Translations under genes and position numbers: made by a program
Notes under the pieces: generated by a model
What the model saw: the letters and a program-made list of their open reading frames with translations, nothing else
Database searches by the model: none
What the model was told of the DNA's origin: nothing
Assembly: GCA_963555705.1 (NCBI GenBank)
Contig: OY743189.1
Coordinates: 7,023,501-7,087,500 of the forward strand
DNA from: Ligustrum vulgare
Lineage: Eukaryota; Streptophyta; Magnoliopsida; Lamiales; Oleaceae
Reading direction: 5' to 3'
Length of the DNA: 64,000 nucleotides
Shown here: piece by piece, positions 33,786-45,908 of the stretch
Position numbering within the stretch: position 1 is the first letter of the stretch
How the letters are laid out: every line of letters begins with the position of its first letter

Positions 33786-36147
33786 GTTTTGGTTATCGAT
33801 AAAAATAGTTTTTTTTTTTTTTTTCAAAGTCGGGAGAGTTTGAAACTTTTTATTTTTAAATCCACTTAAATTCTTATCAAAACAATCAATTAATTTATAT
33901 AAAAAGAAAAATAATTTTTTTTAACTATTTTCTAATTAAGAATATAAAATATATAATTTCAAAAACTATTTGGCAAAGAAAAAAAATCAAAAATGAAATT
34001 TTATTTAAATTTATATAGTCATTGTGTGGTGATGATTAAAATTAAATTTTTAATATATTTTAATATAAATTAAAAAAATGTGATTGAAAAGTTGTGGGTT
34101 CATTGAAATATATGGTTAAAATTAATTGTTACTTTGCTTTGGATTAAAATCTTCTTTTAATTTCTCTCAAATAGAAGCATAATATTAAAACAAATTTATT
34201 ATAAAAACATGATCATAAATTAATTTAATTTATCTATGCACAATTTTTTCACGACTTATAATAAATATTTTATAAAGCAAATATTGATTTGCCTAATTTT
34301 TTATGATATTACATTAATTTTTAATATATCACACACGATTTATTTATTAAGTTGATATATTAAATAATTTTCTAATTATATTCCTAAGAACTAGACGAAA
34401 ATTTTCAATAAAATATTAATATGTTAAGAATTGAAGTCAATTTACAATTTACAATTTTCCTCTAACAATATCAATTACGTCAATTACTTTAAAAAATAGT
34501 ATTAGTACTTAAATGCGTCACTTTAACATTCATTATATATATAAAACGTGTAACGCACATGCTTATTACTAATTAAAAGAAAAACTCAAATTGGGTCCGG
34601 GGTGAAGTGCAAGGGGTAGGTTTTAATCAACAACGGTCACTGATTTTATCCCTTACAGATTCCTTTGTTTGATAATACTATTTGGTTTATAAACTAATTT
34701 ACTTATGATTTTGAAGTAAAAAGTAATTATTGAATATTGAAGAGAGAAAATATATCAAATTAAAAAAATAATTTGAAAAATTGTGTAATTTATAAACTAT
34801 TTATAAACAAAAAAAGTACGTACCAAGCGGAGGGAAAAAAATATCTTGTCGTTGATCTTCACCTTGAATATCTTGCCCCCTCCATCACTTTTCTTCGATA
34901 ACTTCTTTCTATTATCTCACTCACAGTTTTGTTACCCTCCCGAGAGGGTAACTATGGGGTGGGTGGCAGTATGGGGGCCCGCGCCCTTTCTGAGGGGCAG
35001 GAAAATTTGTTTCTCTCCCTGGTGCGAGGAGGGGAATAAATTTTTTATCTCACTCATACCCTCACATGATTTGTAGTTTAATTTTCATTAAAATCTTTTT
35101 ATTTTTATACAGTATTCAATTTGAATCATCAAAGTCAAGTCCACAATATTTAATTTTTCAATTAAGTTTCAACCATCTATTGTTTTAAAAATTACTATTC
35201 ATTAAAAAAAAACCATAGCATAGAGTCATTGTTTGATTGGAAAATGCTACTTTGTCATCCAATAATTCCACCTTGGATGATCGAATTTTTGTGAGATATT
35301 AATTTTGATGACAATGTGATGGATAAAAATAGATGATTGACGTTTGTATTGGTATAAAACTTTATATGAAATTTTAGAATCTTGGAACATACTGTTGTTT
35401 GATTTCTCGGATCGATTGTCTTTTTTCGTACTAGTCATTTACACGTACATTGCACACCTCTCCATTGGTAGGAAGTCTCTAAAACAAGTTTTTTAATTTC
35501 AAATTATTTTTTAATCGCACATATTTTCTCTCTCTATTTTTCAACCACACATTTTATCTCGAAAATATAAAAAAATATATTTTTAAACAAAAAGTTTTTA
35601 ACAAACAGAGACACGTAGCCCCAACAGACTCTTTCTATCTTTATTCATCGTACGTTCTCTCTGTAAATCGGATTTTTTTTTTTTTTTCTGTAAGTTATTG
35701 TTTACGTATGTTTTTGTTCTTTGTTTGGATGTTAAAAATGCCATTGAAAACATCGTCCTTTTTGTCGTTTTATGGGGACACATTCTGGTCTCGTTCCTTT
35801 TTTTTTTTTTTTCCTGTTTTTTTGTTTTTTGTATTTTTTTTTTCAGATTTTTTCTGTGCAATCGCATGAATGATTAACCCATATATGGTGAAAGAAAATT
35901 AGAAAAAAAAAGTTTTCTAATCAATAATTTGGAAGCAAAGCGTAGAATGTGTATGGGCTCTTCACTTTTATGAACAAGTTCTTAACTTTTTTATCTGTTA
36001 TAATTCAAGAATTGAATTGATTGTTTTTTTCTTTTTTACTCCCCACCCCAAAAAAAAAAAAAAAAAAAAAATCAATCATATTTGGGGCTAATTCGAGTAG
36101 GGAATCTCGATAGGTGGATGGTGGATCTTGAAGTTTTTGGATTTCCT
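33786..36147. other. AT-rich intergenic DNA, no gene seen
   Basis: Homopolymer-rich. One perfect small hairpin, GTTACCCTC-CCGA-GAGGGTAAC, lies at 34932-34953 beside a short GC-rich patch. Frames in this stretch show no domain or conserved motif. Confidence 0.5.
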
Positions 36148-36150
36148 TTA

Positions 36151-36672
36151 GGCTACGTTTGATTCGCCATATTTTTTTTTTGGAAAATATGATTTTTCAC
36201 GTGATTTTCCAACTTTGCGCTGTTTGATTGTCTAAGTTTTTCATGGAATTCATTTTTCCATTTGTTTCGAAATCCGGTATTTTCCTTGTTTTGGATGAAT
36301 TCGTTTTCCAAGGGGGAGGAGGTTTTATTTTTTATGGAAAATCTTATACCATTTTTGTTACATTTGATCATTTTTATTATTGTTAATTGATTTTTTTTTT
36401 CCCAAAAATTAACATTATTATTACTAAGTACAAACTTGTTAAAAAATGAAAATAAAAAATATTATAATAGCTAAATTTTACTTTATTTTCTATGGAAAAT
36501 AATATCAATCAAACAACAAAAGTTGGAAAATTCTTCACTTTTTCTACCTAGAAAATTAAACTAATCAAAAACATTAAACTTTCAATTCTCAAGAATTTAA
36601 TTCTCTAAAATTCAATTCCCTAAAATTTATTTTTTTTCCGCTCAAACTTCATCCACGCTATCAAACGCATCC
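36151..36672. mobile_element. PIF/Harbinger (Tourist-like) MITE
   Basis: 522 bp, left end GGCTACGTTTGAT, right end ATCAAACGCATCC (rc GGATGCGTTTGAT), flanked by TTA on both sides (36148-36150 and 36673-36675). A TTA/TAA 3-bp duplication and G-rich terminal inverted repeats are the marks of Tourist-like MITEs. There is no coding capacity. It lies about 360 bp upstream of the MUR4-like start codon. Confidence 0.75.
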
Positions 36673-37035
36673 TTATATCCTTTCTATGTCTTGTCCTTTC
36701 TCTTTTCTGTCTGTTCTTCTCCTTGTCAAGCTGGTGTGTAATTCTGCAATTTATTAAAACTTTTTGGGGTCAAAATTTAGGTTTCTCAGGATGTGTAATT
36801 TTGTTCAATACACATGACACAATTTTAGTTTCAATTGTTAGCATTATTAGCATTATTATTTGTTATTTTACTGACCAGACCATTGATTATTTTTCTTTTT
36901 TTTTTTTTCGTAGTGGAAGCAAAGTTGCAGAACTGCCCATCTACTTTGTAGGAAGGGATTCAATTGGCCATTGATGTCCAAGACTTGGACATTTTAGTGA
37001 ATTCTTTCATTGATACAGAATAACGTAATTCTCAA

Positions 37036-40000
37036 ATGCTGAGCTCTGCTAGGCCAAGAACTCAGCAGAGATCTAATAGATCTATCCCTTTAGGAGGTGA
37101 GATTTTATTGTTTCCATTTAAAGTCACGAAATTGTTCAGTACTTGGTCACCGGTATTTTGCTGTTGATCTGCTTGATATATGGTACGTTTTTAATTAGTA
37201 ATCACGTGACTGTTCCTCAACCATTTATTTTACCCTATTTGCAGGCATGGATTATGCCGACCCGAAGAAGAAGAGCAATATAGTAGGAAAAATTTTAATG
37301 GCCGCTACTCTCACAGCAATGTGTATTCTTATGCTCAAGCAATCCCCTAATTTTAGTTCTCCTAGCCAAGTAACTCTCTAACTCTTGTCATTTTCTATGT
37401 TTTGGTTTGATGTTAAGCTTGCTCAAGAAGGAAAAAGCTAAAGAAGAAAATTTGAACTATGTTTTCCTTATACCTGTTATTACTATACATTGTTTGAAAA
37501 AACTTTGAGGCTTGCGCCTGAAATCCAGCCTCCCATGGGGCTATCGCAAAACGCCTCAAAAACGGCAACTTGAATGTCATTTGTGAGGCTTATTTTCTAT
37601 CTTCTTGATCTATTTAACTTTGTTTGCAATTTAGACTTCTATTTTGTTGGTTGGTTTTATTATGATTTTTTTTTTGGGTATGTTAGTGTTCTTTTGAATT
37701 CTTTTATTGTTCTATCTGGAAGCTTACGCCTCTCCTCATGGAGATTAAACGCCTCAGGACTAAATTAAACCTTTTCAAACACAGTTACTATGTTTATTCA
37801 TCTTTACTTTTTACCTTTTTTATGTGTTTAATTATGTTGCCCTTTTTTGGAGTTTGGGGTTAATCTAAGACTTCAAAGTCAACAATTCAAGCAAGTATTA
37901 TTGTGTTAAAAAAAACCTAAAGAGTACAGGTTCATAGTCCCAGCGTGGTATATAAGTACACTTTGCTGTGAGCTTGTCTTCAGATTCAGTGCAGCATAGT
38001 AGAACTTAAGTGTGTTAAGATTAGACATAGTGGTTATCCAAATAGTACAAAAAGAACAGAATTTTAATTAACTTTGTTTGCACTGTTAAGAAATTATATT
38101 AGATTAGAAGATATCTTTACATATCAATCCCCTTTCCTCAATGAGATTCAGCTTTATAGGAAGGAAATAGAAAAAAAAGGAAGGAAATAGAAGAAAAATG
38201 GATTCATATTCTCAACCTTTGGCTCGTAATTGTCTCTTTTTCAAATTTAACATGACTCTTTTTGCTATTCCCTCGTCTACGTCTTTGTACAGTTTTCACG
38301 TCATGAACCAGGCGTTGTTCATGTCTTAATTACTGGAGGTGCTGGCTACATTGGTTCACATGCAACATTGCGACTTCTTAAGGACTCATATCGCGTGACA
38401 GTAGTGGTATTTTTCTGACATGAATAGTTCATTTCTGTGATCGTTATACTGCCCATTAATTTAACATGGCACCTTGAGAAGAGACAATATTGCCGTTTTA
38501 CAGGATAATCTCTCAAGGGGAAATCTTGGTGCCATCAAGGTCCTACAGCTGTTATTTCCAGAACCTGGAACACTTCAATTTATATATGCTGACCTGGGTG
38601 ACGCGAAAGCAGTATCCTTATTCAGCATTTATTTTTATAATACTTTTTTGTAGTGCAGGTTAAATATGGATTTCAAATTGTTACCTTGATCAATATGTTC
38701 AGGTGCATAAAATTTTTTCAGAAAATGCATTTGACGCCGTGATGCATTTTGCAGCCGTAGCATATGTTGGAGAAAGCACCCTCGATCCTCTCAAGTGAGT
38801 GCCTTTTGATCTTATAGTATGCCTTTGTAAATAATAGTAGTTCCGATATAAAAGATGCCTCAAAGCAGGTTTTCCCTGATCAACTGGCCTCCCGAGTAGT
38901 TGCTTATAGGTCGACACATCATGAAAGTTATGCAATTTCATGTATGTCCACAATTTGGTTGTGTGTGTCTTGCTCACTGTTTACAGATGACTAATACAAA
39001 AAATTAGGCGGCGTTCTGTTTGTATTTTATTTTGTATTTTCATTTTCGAAAATGTTTAGTATTTCCTATTTTTGTTTTTGTTTTCAAATTTGCTGAAAAC
39101 GCGTTCGGTTTGTCATTTCTGAAAACTGTTTTTGAAAATGAAAAGCTGAAAAAAAACGTTTTGTTTGAAATTTTGCAGAATACTACTAAACTATTTTTAA
39201 TTAATTTTCATTGAATTATTTTTGTAATGTTGATATTGAATTCAATAAAACTTTATTTAAGCTTAGTTCCAAATTAGGATAATTCTAAAAAAAAAAAAAA
39301 AAAAAAATCTTCATTTAGGCTTAGTTCCAAGTTAGGATAATTCTCCAAAAAAATAAAAAAATAAAATAAATAAATAAAAATCCCAAACCCATTTTCAGCA
39401 TTTTGAACATTTTTTATTGAAATACACACAAAATGCCCAAAACGAGATCTTAGGCGTTTTGTGTACAAATTTTTTTTTTATTTTCCAAAATGCGTTTTCG
39501 AAAATGGTAAAGAGAACGCATTTTTAGTGTTTTCTAAAATAAAAACAGAAAACGACCTCAAAACAACAAAGAGAACAGGGCCTTATTTTTCGCTTTCTAT
39601 CATAAAGAATATAGTTAAAATGTGCATGTATTTGAAGTTTTTGTTGTTACTGACGGTTGACGCTGAGCTTTTCCTTTTCCATCCCATACCCAGCAATTGG
39701 CATAGGTATTTCATTGGCAGGGGCCTCTATTCATTCCCCTTTATGGTTTGTTTTATTAAAATATTGGCATAATATGGTTAAACTTTGCAAAAGTGATAGA
39801 TGTAAACGTGTGTAGTTATATGACCTTTTAAATTTAGATTGAGCCGTTCTAAATTGCAGTTCCTGTTAAATATTATTATTTTAATGATAAACGTGTTTTC
39901 AATGCAGGTATTATCACAATATCACGTCAAATACTGTTGTTGTATTAGAAGCTATGGCAGCCTATGGAGTGAAGACTTTGATATATTCTAGTACATGTGC

Positions 40001-41080
40001 AACATATGGGGAGCCCAAAAAAATGCCAATTACAGAAGTAACTCCTCAGGTAAGGGTTGTGAAAGGCAGTAGTTACTTATATGTTTAAATTTTAATTTCA
40101 GTATAAGATAGAATTTCTCGTTGTGACATTGTTGGTTTGGAGTTGTATTACAAAACAACTTACTTTATTTTGCATCGAGCAGCATCCAATAAATCCATAT
40201 GGAAAAGCCAAGAAAATGGCAGAGGATATAATTCTTGACTTTCATAAAAATTCAGACATGGCTGTCATGATTTTAAGGTATGAGCTTTAATATTTATGTT
40301 ATTTTTCCATCTTACAACAATGTATGAACTTAAAACTATGTTAGTAAACTATTTATTTTACTTTCTTTATTCAATTTTAATTTCAGATACTTCAATGTGA
40401 TTGGTTCTGACCCTGAGGGAAGACTAGGAGAAGCTCCCCGTCCAGAACTACGTGAGCATGGACGAATATCTGGTGCTTGTTTTGATGCGGCACGTGGTAT
40501 CATCTCCGGGCTTAAGGTGTGCTTATCTTTGCTATACCTATACCTTCAAAAAGAGAAATTTATTTATAGTATGATAACTGATAATATTATCTTATCTACT
40601 CTTGTGTTGTGGTGCAGGTTAGAGGAACAGATTATAAGACTCCAGATGGCACATGCATAAGGGATTATATTGATGTCACCGATCTTGTTGATGCTCATGT
40701 GAAAGCTCTGGAAAAGGCAAAACCAGGGCATGTAGGCATATACAACGTTGGTACAGGAAGAGGTACCTTATTTTTCTCCAAATGTTTGTCTTCAACTGCT
40801 AAAGATTATTGTTATTGAAACTCTCTCTTCTTATTCAGGTCGATCTGTCAATGAGTTTGTGGAGGCTTGTAAGAAGGCAACTGGGGTGCCCATCAAAGTC
40901 GACTTTCTTCCACGTAGACCTGGTGATTATGCAGAAGTATACAGTGATCCGACCAAGATCAGGGACGAGTTGAACTGGACAGCAAAACACAGCGATCTTC
41001 GGAAGAGTTTGCAGATTGCATGGAGATGGCAGAAGGCACATCTCAATGGATACGGAACTCCTCAGGTGATGTCAGCATAA
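37036..41080 (+). CDS. MUR4: UDP-arabinose 4-epimerase (MUR4/UXE type)
   Basis: Interconverts UDP-xylose and UDP-arabinose in the Golgi lumen, feeding cell-wall arabinan and glycoprotein synthesis. Exons: 37036-37096, 37245-37369, 38293-38406, 38504-38611, 38703-38794, 39908-40049, 40183-40277, 40387-40516, 40618-40762, 40839-41080. They sum to 1254 nt (417 aa plus stop) with GT-AG borders, and the Arabidopsis enzyme is close in length. Residues 1-32 are basic and cytosolic, and 33-51 ([19 protein letters not shown]) form a type II membrane anchor. GGAGYIG at 77-83 binds [12 protein letters not shown] is at 193-201, and the catalytic YxxxK is Y220-K224 (YGKAK). The start is the first ATG after a likely 5'-UTR intron and leaves a normal N-terminus. 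The last two of these introns are short, and intron 5 (1.1 kb) carries a MITE. The gene is convergent with the gamma-SNAP gene. No defect seen. Confidence 0.95.
39007..39582. mobile_element. PIF/Harbinger-like MITE in intron 5 of the MUR4-like gene
   Basis: 576 bp between TTA duplications (39004-39006, 39583-39585). Ends are GGCGGCGTTCTGTTTGT and ACAAAGAGAACAGGGCC, an imperfect inverted repeat. Further inside, TTTTCGAAAATG-type words occur at both ends. Relatives lie at 15925-17372 and 41561-41740, so the family has moved more than once nearby. Confidence 0.7.
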
Positions 41081-41560
41081 ATGTTTATGCTGACATTGTG
41101 GACGACTAACGTGAGACCTCCATTTTATTTTACCGACTATTTTTGCCCAGTTCTCTATTAGCGCTTAGGGAAGGGGATTCAGGGCAGGGATTTGATATTT
41201 ATTCTTTTAACTATCTCTATATCAAGTGCAACCATATGGCTCTTAGAGTTTGTAGGAAGCAGCCATATTCAAAACGTATATTTAGGCAGTATTATTTGCT
41301 AGTGAGGTATTATTGATTTGTTATTGTATCCTCAATTTTGTCCAAGGAAGTTTGAATCAGGAGGTGCTGATTCAGGGCAAAGCTACTACTGTGTTGGGAC
41401 ATTTTAGCTACAAAATCTGTCTGCAGATTGCACAGAATTGGCAATAGATTCACTTGAAAGGATCTTGTTAATTAATATTGTTAAACAAGTTAAATTTATG
41501 AAGTGCCTGTATGAAGTGCCTGTTTGGTATAGGAAATTTTGGGAATTTTGGGAAATCTTA
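41081..41560 (+). other. 3' region of the MUR4-like gene
   Basis: Non-coding, presumably 3' UTR plus flank. No certain poly(A) site can be assigned from sequence alone. Confidence 0.5.
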
Positions 41561-41740
41561 GGGCCGTTTTCTCTGTGTTTCGATTTTGAATTTTGAGTTT
41601 TAGATTTTGTTTTGAATTTTGGATTTTGGTTGTTTATTTTTGGATTTCTGAATACGTGTTCTCTTTATAATTTTAGAAAACTGAAAAATACGTTTACTTT
41701 GTAATTTTTTGATATATTTATTTTGTGATATTTTATATGT
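41561..41740. repeat. Left-end fragment of the PIF/Harbinger-like MITE family
   Basis: TTA followed by GGGCCGTTTTCTCTGTGTTT fits the end of the MITE at 39007-39582 (its right end rc is GGCCCTGTTCTCTTTG). Then come TTTTG-rich words and ACGTGTTCTCTTT. The right end is missing, apparently replaced by the following minisatellite. Confidence 0.45.
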
Positions 41741-41870
41741 CAAAAATGGTTGATTTGTTGAATTACATTAATCTTAATTTTAATAAATTAGTTAGTTCTC
41801 TATGGTAATAAATTCATCATTAATATTGTTTCAGCAAAACAAAAATTTAATCTCATACCAAAATTTTTTT

Positions 41871-42212
41871 AATATGGATCTATATATAATGGCAAAATAA
41901 TATAAGAATTTCAAGTGAAGGAAGTGTCTCACATTTACTAAAAGATAAAAAAAAAAAAAAAAAAAACAAAAATTACGAAAGAAAAAATCTTAACATGAAT
42001 CTATATATAATGACAAAATAATATAAAAATTTTAAATGAAGAAAGTGTTTCACATTTACAAAATAATAATAATAATAAAAATAAATTACAAAAAAAAAAA
42101 AAAAAATTCTTAATATGGATCTATATAATGGCAAAATAATATAAGAATTTCAAGTGAAAGAAATGTCTCACTTTTACAAAAAAAAAAAAAATTAATAATA
42201 ATAAACAAATAC

Positions 42213-42243
<31 letters not shown>

Positions 42244-42436
42244 AAAAGTATCTATATATAATGGCAAAATAATATAAGAACTTCAAGTGAATGAAGTGTC
42301 TCACTTTTATCAAAAATAAAATAAAAGAAATTTACAAAAAAAATAAAAAATAAAAAATAATCTTAACATTGATCTATATATAAATTTATAATGACAAAAT
42401 AACATAAGAACTTCAAGTGAAGGAAGTGTCAAAGAC
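41871..42436. repeat. Minisatellite of five ~120-bp units between two convergent genes
   Basis: Units start at 41871, 41992, 42112, 42243 and 42364 (steps 121, 120, 131, 121). Each has ATCTATATATAATGGCAAAA, then AAGAATTTCAAGTGAAGGAA, then TGTCTCAC(A/T)TTTAC and a long A-rich tail that varies most in length. The fifth unit is cut after AAGTGTC. Confidence 0.9.
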
Positions 42437-42657
42437 ATCTGTGCGCCGGCATGTCACAGAATAATAAAGAAATCAGGAAAACTCAATAATAATTCACAGA
42501 AATTACCAGTAGCACACAATCAATATTTTCTTTCTAGGGAAACATATGGTACCAAAGACATCTTCATCCAGTAAATTTCATTTAATGTTGCGTCCCTCAA
42601 AAATATGTAGACATGATCCCGTGGGCTCTTTTACGATAAATTGACTTAGATGTAGGT

Positions 42658-45600
42658 TTAGGTAAGATCATCTTCATCCAAGGGATCTTCTTGATCCTCT
42701 GCATCCATCTTCAATGCACTGACATCACCTGTAGGCAATTTCCTTGCAAGCTTGACGATCTGCAGAAAACTTACCTTGGCTAAATATTTCCATTATCAAA
42801 TATCAGAATTGAAGATAATGAAACAACAAAAAGGATAAAAAGAAAAACTACTAAAAATTTTCATTTGCCAATTTGTTTGAATTCGTTGGTAAAACCTTAC
42901 AAATATGGGAGACTTTAGAATCTAAAAGCGTTTCCACTTGACATTTCTTTATGAGATGTACAAAGAGGGGAGTGCTTGAATACTACTGCATACATCCATA
43001 AGTAAATAGATGTAGTAATTCCTTGCACAATCATTAATAGCATAATTTTTTAATTAGGAAGATACGAAGTCTGCAACTAAAAACTTCCAATAACTCCCGA
43101 CATGTTTAAACCACGAAGTATCAATAAGCATATTTTCACCAGATAAGTTGGTTTATTTTCCAGAGAGAAATAAGTTTATCTGGATCCAAAATGACAATAG
43201 ACAACATTTAAACAGCTTGGAACATTTACCACGTGATCAAGATTGGAGATGATGCTTGATTGAGCTGCACGTTTGATTTCTTCTACATCACCTTCACTGT
43301 ATGCAGAAAGGAGTCTACTGGCAGCACGATTTTGATCGCTGTTCAAGAAAGCTTCAACCCTGCCAAGAAACAAGCAGGGAAAAAATTGCCATAGTTAGCA
43401 AATAATAGTTAGGTAGATTTCCTATAATAACTATGACCCAAAAAACAAATATCAGCAAGACAGTTGGATAGAATAAAAAGTACACTGACAAGGTCTTATA
43501 TTTAAATGCTTATGCAAGCATAGAAGAAATCCTTAGTGAAGGACAGAGGAAGAAATTCCAAAATGCTCACCTTTCTAGCAATGTAAAATACAGGAAGACC
43601 AAGAGTTCAGCAAAACACTGACTAAAAGAGATCCATATTAGAAGTTCAACATCTTTCCCATTTAATGATAACTCTTGGGAGTTTGACCCCCGTAAATGAA
43701 AAGGGAAACTACCCTGGAATCCCCTAAATTGTCCAAACATGATTTTATTCCTTCAACTTCTTTTAAATCAATTTAGCCCTTCAGTTCAAATTATAAATTG
43801 TCATATCACATAGGCCATGAAGGGGTGAAAAGCAAATTCTGGTTTAAAAAGTTAAAAACAATTTATAAGAGAATACAAAGGTGAAAATAATGGCTTTGTC
43901 CCTCTCATCCCGTACAGTTTAGAAACATCATTTCACATTATATAGGCCATCTAGAGAAGTCCTCATATCCTTCGTTCCTAGAATGGAACCAATATTCTTG
44001 TCAGGTCCATCTTAGGTCCATTTCTTCATCTTTTTAACCCATCAAGATGTAAAGGATGTGAAAGCTACAGTAAAGCTGCCTAACCATGAGCATGCATGTG
44101 TGGATAATACCAATGCACACCATTTATTACTTTTAATTCTTATCAGCGACGGGAGGCATCATTTTAAGAGTGCCAACTTAGTAAAATGTAAAAGCCACAA
44201 AAAGCTCAACTTACTGACTACAATCGTTGTAACACTTCTCCGCTTGCTGGAAATCATGAGCGTAAAGATACACAATGATAGCACTGAGATAAGCCTACAT
44301 CCAAAGACGTTAAGCTCATAATTCCAGAACATGAAAAGGACGTCTGGACTTCGAATATAATTTGCATTATTACAATTGTATTTTTGTTTCTAAAGACAGA
44401 TTTTCTTATGTATTATGATTATAATGTTTCGAGTGCATATAAAAGCATATTCAATGATTGATCATTAAGATATCAATCAATGATCATCCTGCGAAATTTG
44501 TGTATATTTAGGTATATTGCTTGTTCGCAATTTTAATTTCAAAAATTCTACTTGAAAAGTTGTCCAAGTGTTTGTTCAAAATGATTGTTCAAGTAGCAAG
44601 GTTCTTTTAATTTACTGATTGCCAAGGTAGAATGATCTATTCAGAGCCACTAATTTATTCCCCAAACCACCTAAATTTTATTTTCATAATCCTTAAACCC
44701 AAAAAATTACTGTAACAGCTTCATAAAAAACCAATGTTTAAAAAACCGAACCGTTCTGGTTGGTTCAACCAGGAAAATCGGAAACCGGTCTAAAAATCGG
44801 ACTGGTCCGGCCTAAAAAAGGCCAGAAAAACTGGCAAGAAAACTATGTTATTTACCGGTTCAACCAGGAAAATAGGGAACCGACTGGTTTTTAAACACGA
44901 TTTTCAGATCTTTTTCCTCTAGCTGTTTTAAGCTACTTTTGTATATGATTTTATTTTCTAAATGAATAAATATTAGTTTATTTGTAAAATAACTTGTTTT
45001 TTAGAAAATTTTGTGATTTTTGAAATAATTTTTAATTTTTTTAATTGAAACCGGTTCGACCCGATCGGACCTTTCAACCCGATTGGACCTTTCGACCCTT
45101 AACCTGTTGCCTTTTTCGGTTTGAATCAGTTTCCAATTTTATAAACACTGTAAAAAACAAAAGAAATTGGAAAATGAGAAAATCTGGGAATAAATTAATA
45201 TCTGTGATGTGATATTGTGGTTACCCCTCATAAATAATAGACTAGACTCATTAAAACCTACTCAACGTAATTATCTTACTTCTGTATATGTCAATTCATA
45301 AAATGGAATAATACAAACATAGAATTAAAAAACAGTATGTCACGCTAGCTGTAGGAAGGGAAAATTGCATAAAGAAAGGCTTTGAAAACATGGAACCAAA
45401 CTGACAAGCTTTCGCACCTTGCATTGGCTATGGGTGGCATTGCACTTATCAGCTGCTAAGGCCCATCTTAAAAGAAAAGTTGCAGCATCTGCATACCTGT
45501 ATAGGCAACAAAACCAAGCAGATAAGACATCAAAACTTTCTTTAATAGAAACAGAAATGATGCACATTGGCAAAAAATTCCATCAAGGTATATATCGGCC

Positions 45601-45839
45601 ATTAAATGGATGCTAAGAACGATACCCCATGTCAAATCCACAAGCTGTTAATGGGATAACTAATTGCAACATATACAAAGTTCGAGAATGTCAGTGATAC
45701 AATCATGGATAGTAAATTTATTTTTTTAAGAAACTATACCTTTTCAACGGAAAACATTAGTGAGCACCAGAAAGGATAAGTGCAAATTCACATGATATGT
45801 GCACAAAATATATGTACACTTACAACCAATGTCATTCCC

Positions 45840-45908
<69 letters not shown>

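Noticed and set aside
34932..34953. Perfect 9-bp hairpin as a terminator
   Set aside because: No gene ends there, and such hairpins are not plant Pol II terminators.
34846..35076. 76-aa frame near a GC-rich patch
   Set aside because: No homology recognised, low-complexity surroundings, no neighbouring exon.
44735..45150. CCGGTT-rich stretch as an exon of gamma-SNAP
   Set aside because: Exons on both sides join in phase without it, and copies exist elsewhere in the window.
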